DNA of 64,000 nucleotides from an uncultured Candidatus Saccharibacteria bacterium (GTDB lineage: Bacteria; Patescibacteriota; Saccharimonadia; Saccharimonadales; Saccharimonadaceae), in NCBI GenBank assembly GCA_938033875.1, contig CALHKG010000014.1:124001-188000 (forward strand), read 5' to 3'. The notes below the pieces were generated by a model. It was not told where the DNA came from and made no database searches. It saw only the letters and a list, made by a program, of their open reading frames with translations. The position numbers were made by a program, and so were the translations under genes. How positions within the stretch are numbered: the first letter of the stretch is position 1; every line of letters begins with the position of its first letter. Shown in pieces: positions 57,733 through 64,000 of this stretch.

Positions 57733-58973
57733 AGCTCTTCTACGGCGGCAACAAATTGCTCGCCACGATCAGAATAGCTCTTAAACATATCAAAGCTGGC
57801 GGCCGCTGGACTAAGGATCACCACGTCGCCAGATTGCGCTTTATTTTTGGCTAGTTTGGCAACTTCTTTCATTCCTGCCATATTCAATTGGACAATTTCG
57901 CAATCAATTTTTTCTTCCCTTAAAACTTCCCCAATTTCATCAGCGTTAGCGCCATTGATAATTATCAGTCGCACGTTTTGCCTGGCAATTTCTTTCGCTA
58001 GTTCAGAATAGTCCGCGCCTTTATCTGAGCCGCCCAAAATCAAAATTTTCGGCTCCGCAAAAGCTTTTAATGCCGCAATCGCGCTACCTGGAGTGGTCGA
58101 AATACTGTCATCGTAATATTTCACGCCGTATTTTTCAGCAACAAACTTCAATCGATGCGGTAGCCCCGTAAACTCGCTAAGCCCCTTCTTTATCTCATCA
58201 TCCGACACGTTCGGCAAAATCGACTTCACCGCCGCTACCGCCGCGCAAGCATTGTCAATATTATGTTTCCCCGGCAAGCGAATCGCAGAAGTTATGTCAT
58301 CCGAAAGAGCAAATGGATACTCCTTTTTCTGCGCCAAACTCGCATCTGCAATCGACGAACTAAACTCATTTTGAGAATTATAAACAACATAATCGTCCGC
58401 CGTTTGGAGCTTGGCAATATTCGCTTTTGCTGCCAAATAGTCATTAAAATCAGCGTGGACGTTCAAGTGGTCAGGTTCAATCATCAGCACCACGGCAACG
58501 TGCGGAGATTTCTGCAAATCCCACAATTGAAAACTGGACAATTCATAAACAACAATGTCGTTTTTCTCAATTTTTGGCAAAATATCCAAAGCTGGCACGC
58601 CAATATTTCCCACTAAATGAACGGTTTTACCTGCCGCGCGCAAAATCGACGAAATAAAACTGCACGTCGTCCCCTTGCCTTTTGTGCCAGTCACGCCAAT
58701 TATAGTCGCTGGGCAATTGGCAAAAAACTCATTTGTCGCCGACCAAATTCGACCGTTAGTCTTTATCTTTTTTGGCGGAAGACTTGGCGACCTAACGATT
58801 AAATCCGCGTTCTCCAGCCCCGAAAATCCCGTCTGATAAGCCACATTTTCCGGCAAATTATCTACTTTTTCACGCTCGTCCGCCACCAAAAAATCAGCTT
58901 CCGGAAACTTCTCCCGAAAATAACGCAAATTAGATTGACCTTCAACACCAAAACCAGCAATGACAATTTTCAT
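57729..58973 (-). CDS. murD: UDP-MurNAc-L-Ala:D-Glu ligase MurD
   Basis: A 414-aa Mur ligase adding D-glutamate. The N-terminal nucleotide fold is IVIAGFGVEGQSNLRYF, the ATP loop GVTGTKGKGTTCSFIS, then YELSSFQLWD, EPDHLNVHADFNDYLAAKA and the C-terminal GGSDKGADYSELA with SPAAASFDMFKSYSDRGEQF. It is separate from the dcw cluster. An extended -10 TGATATAAT (58980-58988) is 6 nt before the ATG. Confidence 0.95.
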   Translation of the reverse strand: MKIVIAGFGVEGQSNLRYFREKFPEADFLVADEREKVDNLPENVAYQTGFSGLENADLIVRSPSLPPKKIKTNGRIWSATNEFFANCPATIIGVTGTKGKGTTCSFISSILRAAGKTVHLVGNIGVPALDILPKIEKNDIVVYELSSFQLWDLQKSPHVAVVLMIEPDHLNVHADFNDYLAAKANIAKLQTADDYVVYNSQNEFSSSIADASLAQKKEYPFALSDDITSAIRLPGKHNIDNACAAVAAVKSILPNVSDDEIKKGLSEFTGLPHRLKFVAEKYGVKYYDDSISTTPGSAIAALKAFAEPKILILGGSDKGADYSELAKEIARQNVRLIIINGANADEIGEVLREEKIDCEIVQLNMAGMKEVAKLAKNKAQSGDVVILSPAAASFDMFKSYSDRGEQFVAAVEEL

Positions 58974-59009
58974 AACCTGATTATATCACGGGCAATTTAC
59001 GATTACACC

Positions 59010-60287
59010 CTAGAACAGCTTGTCGAGCTTATCGTACAGCTTTGTTAATAACTCTTTTTCTTCCGAAGTAACTGCTGCCAACGTCCATGTGTTGGATGCA
59101 AAAAATTGACGAGCCGTTTCAATCAACTGGTCAGGAGTTACCGCCAAAATAGAATCTGGAACGGCGGCATAATCTCTCACGAAATCATCAGCAAAATATC
59201 GTCCTACGTAAAAATTGCTGACTTGCCCGACAGTTTGAGCGCCCATTTGATAACGACCCAACGAATACGACTTCACGCTTTCCAAATCTTCTTCAGAAAT
59301 AGACCCAGCCAAAACTTTCTTCAACTCTCTCACGATAATATCAAAGAGTTTTTCTGCAGTTTCAACATTTACTTGTCCGCCAAAGTCCCAAGCCGAATCG
59401 TAAAAACCAATCGACGTATCACTAAAAATACCATAAGCCAAGCCTTTTTTACGAGCCGCGCCAAAAATCCTCGAGCTCATCGTTCCAGTCAAAATATGGT
59501 TCAATGCGTTCATAGCCGTAACTTCTTCATCGCTTAACTCGCGCGGAATCATCATCGACCAGCCAAACGTCAAATTCGTCGCCTCTTTTCGCCTAACTAA
59601 GACTGGGTTAGCTCTGCGCGGTTCGTCGCGCGGAATAACGAATCGCTCGCCCGTCTCTAATTGCCAGCCCTCAAGATGTTCTTTAATAGCCGCTTTTCGT
59701 CCAGCCATTTTTCCAGCCACCACAAACCGCATATTCTTCAAAGTATGCGTTCGCTTGTGATGATTTTTGATGTCCTTTAGCTCAATATTAGCAATTGTTT
59801 TTAGGCGCTGATTATACGTCAAAATATCTTCACCCAGCGCCTGCTGAATGCGCGGCCACATCACGCGGTTGTGATTGTTAAGATAACCAGTCAACTCAGA
59901 GCGAACATTGCCCTTTTCTGCCTCAAGCTCATCAGCGTTAAAGCGTGGTGTTGTAATAGCCAACCTCTGAAGCTCCAAAATCCTGTCCCACTCAAAATCC
60001 GCACAAATCGCTTCATAAACCATTGAATAGTCAGAAGTGTAAGCGTTGTGATAAGCACCGTTCTTGGTAAATTCCTGCTCATAATTGTGCTCCGAACGAA
60101 ACTTTTCATTCGCGCCGAACGCCATATGCTCCATAATATGAGCCGTTTCGTAAATGTCTTTATTCAGAACATAGCGATTACCCGCCCTGAATTGCACCTG
60201 AAAACTCATTACCGTAGCGTCTGGAACGTCAATCAACAAGCCGCGCGCACCATTCTTCAGTCTAATTTCCTCAACCGTATGTTTCAT
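59010..60287 (-). CDS. M16 family zinc peptidase
   Basis: A 425-aa insulinase-type peptidase with the inverted zinc motif HIMEHMAFG (HxxEH) and the distal Glu in LEAEKGNVRSELTGY. The C-terminal non-catalytic half includes the usual LTFGWSMMIPRELSDEEVTA and an R/Y pair region (SLGRYQMGAQTVGQ). It has no signal peptide, so it is probably cytoplasmic. It starts 15 bp after secA and is likely co-transcribed. Confidence 0.9.
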   Translation of the reverse strand: MKHTVEEIRLKNGARGLLIDVPDATVMSFQVQFRAGNRYVLNKDIYETAHIMEHMAFGANEKFRSEHNYEQEFTKNGAYHNAYTSDYSMVYEAICADFEWDRILELQRLAITTPRFNADELEAEKGNVRSELTGYLNNHNRVMWPRIQQALGEDILTYNQRLKTIANIELKDIKNHHKRTHTLKNMRFVVAGKMAGRKAAIKEHLEGWQLETGERFVIPRDEPRRANPVLVRRKEATNLTFGWSMMIPRELSDEEVTAMNALNHILTGTMSSRIFGAARKKGLAYGIFSDTSIGFYDSAWDFGGQVNVETAEKLFDIIVRELKKVLAGSISEEDLESVKSYSLGRYQMGAQTVGQVSNFYVGRYFADDFVRDYAAVPDSILAVTPDQLIETARQFFASNTWTLAAVTSEEKELLTKLYDKLDKLF

Positions 60288-60302
60288 TGCCTAATTCTCT
60301 GA

Positions 60303-62933
60303 CTATTTACGATTTTTCTTACGGTTCTGTCGCTGAGCCTTTTTCTTCTTTCGAGCTTGATTCTTCGCACGATTTGATTCCGCACTGGTCTTGCCCTTTT
60401 TCACAGAGAAGTCATCGTCGCGATTTTCCTCGCCCGAACCAATTTCATTTACGCCACGCTCAACGGCATTTTCCGCCAACCTAGTTAGCTCGGTGTCATA
60501 TTCGTCGTCTTGAGATTGACGAACTGTAGCGTCGGCTTTATGAATATTAAATATCGTTGTCAGAACTTCATCGCGGAGATTAGCCTGCAAACTCTCGAAC
60601 AACTTCTGGGATTCTGATCGATATTCCACCAAAGGATCGCGCTGTCCAACACTTCGCCAGTGAATTCCCTCGCGCAAATGTTGCATATTTTCCAAATGTT
60701 GCATCCACAATGTATCCAACACCGCCATGTAGACTTCGCGCTCAACTCCGCGCAAATCATCAGCGCCAATCTCACGCTCTTTCTCCGCGTAAGCTTCTTC
60801 AGCCAGCTCCAGCGCCTTCTCATAGCGCAAACGATCTTTCTTTTCCTTGCCAACCTTTTCAATTTTTTCCTTATCAACCGGGAAAATAACCGAAAAATCC
60901 TCGACAAACTTTGGATTATTCTTTGATGGAAGAGTTGTCAATTCGTGAACTTTAGCCTTCAGCAATCGCTCAATTTCTGGCTTAATATTATCGCCTTCCA
61001 AAATCCTACGTCGCATAACATAAACGACGCGACGATGACGGTTAATCACATTGTCGTATTGAACAACATTTTTGCGCGTATCAAAGTTATAGCCTTCAAC
61101 TCTCTTCTGTGCCGCTTCCAATGTTTTCGATACGGCGCGAGTTCTGATTGGTGTGTCATCATCGACGCCCAGCCTATCCATCAACGACGCAATTCGCTCA
61201 CCCTGGAAAATTCGCATCAAATCATCTTCGGTCGAAACATAAAACTGAGTCTCGCCTGGATCGCCCTGACGTCCGCCACGACCACGGAGCTGATTGTCAA
61301 TTCGACGTGATTCGTGTCGCTCCGAACCAATAACAACCAGTCCGCCCAATTCCTTCACGCCCTCGCCAAGCTTAATGTCGGTACCACGACCAGCAATATT
61401 TGTAGCCAAAGTAATCGCGCCCTTTTCGCCAGCTTTCGCCACAATCGCAGCCTCACGCTCATTGTTCTTAGCGTTCAGAATCTCAAATTTAATACCTTCT
61501 TTTTCCAAATATTTGGCAATTTGCTCATTCTTCTCAATAGAACCAGAGCCAACCAGAACAGGACGACCTTGCTTGTGGTAATCCTTAATCGCCTCAGCGA
61601 CAGCTTTCAGTTTGGCCTTTTCAGTCTTGAAAATCAGATCTTCCTTATCCTCGCGAATAACTGGTTTGTTCGGTGGAATTTGGATAACATCAAGTGAATA
61701 AATTTGTTGAAACTCTTCAGCTTCAGTAAATGCCGTACCAGTCATACCGCTCAATTTATTGTACAAACGGAAATAATTCTGGAAGGAAATTGTCGCCAAG
61801 GTCATACTCTCTTCCAGCACAGGAACACCTTCTTTTGCCTCAATGGCCTGATGCAAACCTTCATTGTAGCGGCGACCCTGCATCAGACGACCAGTATGCT
61901 CGTCAACAATAATCACTTCGCCATCGTTAGTTACAACATAATCCTTATCGCGCTTGAACAACGTCTGTGCTCGCAAAGCTTGATCCATGTGATAAACACT
62001 GCGCACGTGATCTGGCGTGTACAAGTTTTTTATTCCCAGCAATTTCTGGACTTTCTCAACACCCTCATCAGTCAAGGCAACGCTTCGGCGCTTCTCATCC
62101 AAAACGTAATCTTCCGGAACCAACTTTGCGGCGATTTTAGCAAACGTGTAATAATTGTCAGGATTTTCAGCCGCTGGAGCAGAGATAATAAGTGGCGTAC
62201 GAGCTTCGTCGATCAAAATTGAGTCGACCTCGTCAACGATTGCAAAGTTCAATTCACGTTGCCTGAGCAAATCAACATCATTAACCATGTTGTCGCGCAA
62301 ATAGTCAAAACCAAACTCGTTGTTAGTTCCGTAAGTAATATCCGCAGCGTAAGCCTCTTTACGCGAAACTGGACGAAGTTTTCGCATTCGAGGATCGTCG
62401 TGATGCTCATTGTCGTAATCTTTATCATAAACAAATGACGCCTCATTGATAATCACACCAGTAGTCAGACCTAGGAAATCATATACTTGACCCATCCAGC
62501 CAGCGTCGCGCTGAGCCAAATAGTCATTAACCGTCACCACATGAACGCCCTTACCCTCCAAGGCGTTCAAGTAAGTTGGCAGCGTCGCCACAAGAGTCTT
62601 GCCTTCACCAGTCTTCATCTCAGCGACATTACCCTCATGAAGAACCATGCCGCCAATCAGCTGCACATCATATGGACGCTCACCAATAACACGCTTAGCA
62701 GCTTCCCTTGCTATAGCAAACGCATCTGGCAAAATAGTATCAAGCGTCACATTTTTCTTCGACAAACGCTTTTTCAGCTCATCAGTTTGCGCCCGAAGTT
62801 CCTTATCGGACATCTTTTCATATTTGTCATTCAGGCCGTTAATAACGTCAACTTGCTTACGCAATCGTTTCAAAATCTTCTTCTGCGGATCGCCAAAAAT
62901 CTTACTCAGCGCTTTTTGTTGTGTAATTGCCAT
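60303..62933 (-). CDS. secA: Preprotein translocase ATPase SecA
   Basis: An 876-aa translocation motor. Walker A is EMKTGEGKTLVATLP, DEAD-type motif NFAIVDEVDSILIDEARTPL, then ATNIAGRGTDIKLGEGV and QLRGRGGRQGDPGETQFYVS. The C-terminus is a Lys-rich tail without the usual zinc-binding SecB site. The frame opens at 62969, but ATG 62933 (MAITQQKALSKIFGD) is chosen: it matches the family start, with a GAGGGAG ribosome site upstream. TATAAT (62981-62986) gives a ~40-nt leader. Confidence 0.96.
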   Translation of the reverse strand: MAITQQKALSKIFGDPQKKILKRLRKQVDVINGLNDKYEKMSDKELRAQTDELKKRLSKKNVTLDTILPDAFAIAREAAKRVIGERPYDVQLIGGMVLHEGNVAEMKTGEGKTLVATLPTYLNALEGKGVHVVTVNDYLAQRDAGWMGQVYDFLGLTTGVIINEASFVYDKDYDNEHHDDPRMRKLRPVSRKEAYAADITYGTNNEFGFDYLRDNMVNDVDLLRQRELNFAIVDEVDSILIDEARTPLIISAPAAENPDNYYTFAKIAAKLVPEDYVLDEKRRSVALTDEGVEKVQKLLGIKNLYTPDHVRSVYHMDQALRAQTLFKRDKDYVVTNDGEVIIVDEHTGRLMQGRRYNEGLHQAIEAKEGVPVLEESMTLATISFQNYFRLYNKLSGMTGTAFTEAEEFQQIYSLDVIQIPPNKPVIREDKEDLIFKTEKAKLKAVAEAIKDYHKQGRPVLVGSGSIEKNEQIAKYLEKEGIKFEILNAKNNEREAAIVAKAGEKGAITLATNIAGRGTDIKLGEGVKELGGLVVIGSERHESRRIDNQLRGRGGRQGDPGETQFYVSTEDDLMRIFQGERIASLMDRLGVDDDTPIRTRAVSKTLEAAQKRVEGYNFDTRKNVVQYDNVINRHRRVVYVMRRRILEGDNIKPEIERLLKAKVHELTTLPSKNNPKFVEDFSVIFPVDKEKIEKVGKEKKDRLRYEKALELAEEAYAEKEREIGADDLRGVEREVYMAVLDTLWMQHLENMQHLREGIHWRSVGQRDPLVEYRSESQKLFESLQANLRDEVLTTIFNIHKADATVRQSQDDEYDTELTRLAENAVERGVNEIGSGEENRDDDFSVKKGKTSAESNRAKNQARKKKKAQRQNRKKNRK

Positions 62934-63005
62934 AAACCTTAAAACTCCCTCACTTTCAGGCATTTTCAAAAACTTCTTTTATTATAACTTTTTTCGGGCA
63001 ATTTG

Positions 63006-63037
63006 AAAAGAAAAAGCGCCCAGAATCTGAACGCTTT
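63006..63037 (-). terminator. hpf terminator
   Basis: AAAGCG (63013-63018)/CGCTTT (63032-63037) stem followed on - by a T-rich tract (TTTTTCTTTT). It ends hpf just before the secA promoter. Confidence 0.7.
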
Positions 63038-63058
63038 CCTGCCAATTTCATCTATCAA

Positions 63059-63430
63059 TTATTTTCGACCGAAAGTTTGCTTTAGCTTCGCCAAAACCCC
63101 GCGACTTCCGCCAACGTGAGCCAACACATCGTCTTTATACTTACGAACTTGACCATTCAACCTAGCTTCAACAATATCCACCGCAGCCAAAACGTTCATG
63201 GTTGAATCCTTAGCTACAATTTTCTTATCCGGCACGTTGATAATAACTTCAACTTCGTATTTGTTGCCGCCAGGATTGTCAACCTGCTTAATCTTCACAT
63301 CTGCAGATGCGCTTTTTCGCGCGTGGCGTGGCAAATATTTTCCCAACGAACCAATTTTTCGCTCAACGTATTTTTTTGTTGTAGCGTTCAGCTCATATTT
63401 AACGCCAGTAATTGTAATATCCTTAATCAT
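63059..63430 (-). CDS. hpf: Ribosome hibernation factor (HPF/RaiA, short form)
   Basis: A 123-aa protein: KDITITGVKYELNATTKKYV, the basic helix region KYLPRHARKSASADVKIKQV and ADVDI-like AAVDIVEARLNGQVRKYKD. It lacks the long-HPF dimerisation domain, though it has a basic tail. It binds the small subunit and stalls translation under stress. It has an extended -10 TGATATAAT (near 63463-63471) and a strong AGGAGG ribosome site, unlike the leaderless genes. Confidence 0.9.
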   Translation of the reverse strand: MIKDITITGVKYELNATTKKYVERKIGSLGKYLPRHARKSASADVKIKQVDNPGGNKYEVEVIINVPDKKIVAKDSTMNVLAAVDIVEARLNGQVRKYKDDVLAHVGGSRGVLAKLKQTFGRK

Positions 63431-63459
63431 TTTTCCTCCTACTAACTAATACGCTCTTA

Positions 63460-64000
63460 TTATATCACGTCACGACCATTCATATACGGACGAAGTACTT
63501 CAGGGACAGTCAAAGTTCCATCTGGATTCTGGAAATTCTCCAAAATCACCACCAACGAGCGAGCCAGCGACACCGCAGTTCCATTCAATGTATGAACAGA
63601 TTCAATCGTGCCGCTTTCTCGCCTGACTCGAATATTCAAACCACGAGCTTGATAATCAGTACAATTTGAGCAACTCGTCAGTTCACGATAAGTTTGGTCA
63701 ACTGGCGACCAATATTCAATGTCGTACTTCTTCGCAGCCGGCGCACCCAAATCGCCCGCCGCAATATTAACCACGTGATAAGAAATACCAATTTGCTGCC
63801 AAAGCGCCTCTTCAACACTAAGAATTTTCTCATGAATTTCTTTAGATTGCTCAGGCAAACAAAACGCGTACATTTCCAACTTATTAAATTGGTGAACTCG
63901 GAACAGACCACGCGTGTGCTTTCCGTATGTTCCCGCCTCTTTTCGATAGCAAGGACTATATCCAGCGTATAGCAATGGCAAATCTTTTTCATCCAAAATC
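63460..64000 (-). CDS. serS: Seryl-tRNA synthetase, 3' part
   Basis: The C-terminal ~180 residues of a class II synthetase; the 5' part lies beyond 64000. Motif 2: LLYAGYSPCYRKEAGTYGKH then TRGLFRVHQFNKLEM. The serine-specific region is DIEYWSPVDQTYRELTSCSN, and motif 3 is HTLNGTAVSLARSLVVILEN. It ends with VPEVLRPYMNGRDVI. The stop is next to the hpf promoter, so hpf lies directly downstream on the same strand. Confidence 0.95.
   Translation of the reverse strand, partial: ILDEKDLPLLYAGYSPCYRKEAGTYGKHTRGLFRVHQFNKLEMYAFCLPEQSKEIHEKILSVEEALWQQIGISYHVVNIAAGDLGAPAAKKYDIEYWSPVDQTYRELTSCSNCTDYQARGLNIRVRRESGTIESVHTLNGTAVSLARSLVVILENFQNPDGTLTVPEVLRPYMNGRDVI

Overview
The window looks like a chromosomal segment of a Candidate Phyla Radiation bacterium, most likely a Saccharibacteria (TM7) relative. 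This is inferred from protein style and gene content, as no rRNA is present. TGA is used as a stop codon (for example at the nudix/phosphatase ATGA overlap near 35937) and a complete RF2 gene is present. This argues for the standard bacterial code and against SR1/Gracilibacteria. Many genes have a TATAAT-like box 6-9 nt upstream of the start codon and no Shine-Dalgarno sequence, so leaderless mRNAs appear common. Some genes, such as rpmA, hpf, cas9 and secA, have clear ribosome binding sites.

Layout. 1-9.5 kb (+ strand): metal-related membrane protein, Fur-family regulator, an unassigned ~310-nt ncRNA candidate on the - strand, dprA, a CDP-alcohol phosphatidyltransferase, topA, a sigma-region-4/HARE-HTH protein and a type IV secretion-type ATPase. 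9.5-12.1 kb (-): polyamine operon speD, DUF4178 gene, speE. 12.1-18.2 kb: a complete type II-C CRISPR system with a tracrRNA, cas9 with all catalytic residues, cas1, cas2 and an array of seven full 36-bp repeats plus a half repeat with exactly 30-bp spacers. The array reads on the - strand and every repeat carries its own extended -10 promoter. A second anti-repeat lies 0.5 kb upstream of the tracrRNA. It can pair with the crRNA repeat at 35 of 36 positions because nearly all its differences are G:U-compatible. 18.2-20.1 kb: accessory genes and an AT-rich gene-free region where gene direction flips.

20.1-28.4 kb (-): a dcw cell-division/wall cluster (mraZ, rsmH, a 23-aa microprotein, ftsL-like, ftsI, mraY, ftsW, murG, ftsQ) behind an MraZ-type operator. 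28.6-33 kb (-): Pif1-like helicase coupled to a DUF4868 (KwaB-like) gene, rnhA and a divergent RelA/SpoT-synthetase-like protein. 33.2-38.8 kb (-): a six-gene island (GT20-like glycosyltransferase, ATP-grasp ligase, nudix hydrolase, histidine phosphatase, aminotransferase, short nucleotide-sugar dehydrogenase) inserted at the 3' end of yvcK and bounded by perfect 197-bp direct repeats. It looks like a small-molecule or sugar-conjugate biosynthesis cassette.

38.8-64 kb (mostly -): housekeeping genes. These are yvcK, SDR, nudix, an AstE/AspA-like deacylase, glyS, a histidine kinase/response regulator/recO operon, xseAB, a flippase-like protein, a Trm11-like methyltransferase, rpmA, ctpA, the ftsE-ftsX-CHAP hydrolase module, prfB, hpt, murD, an M16 peptidase, secA, hpf and the 3' part of serS.
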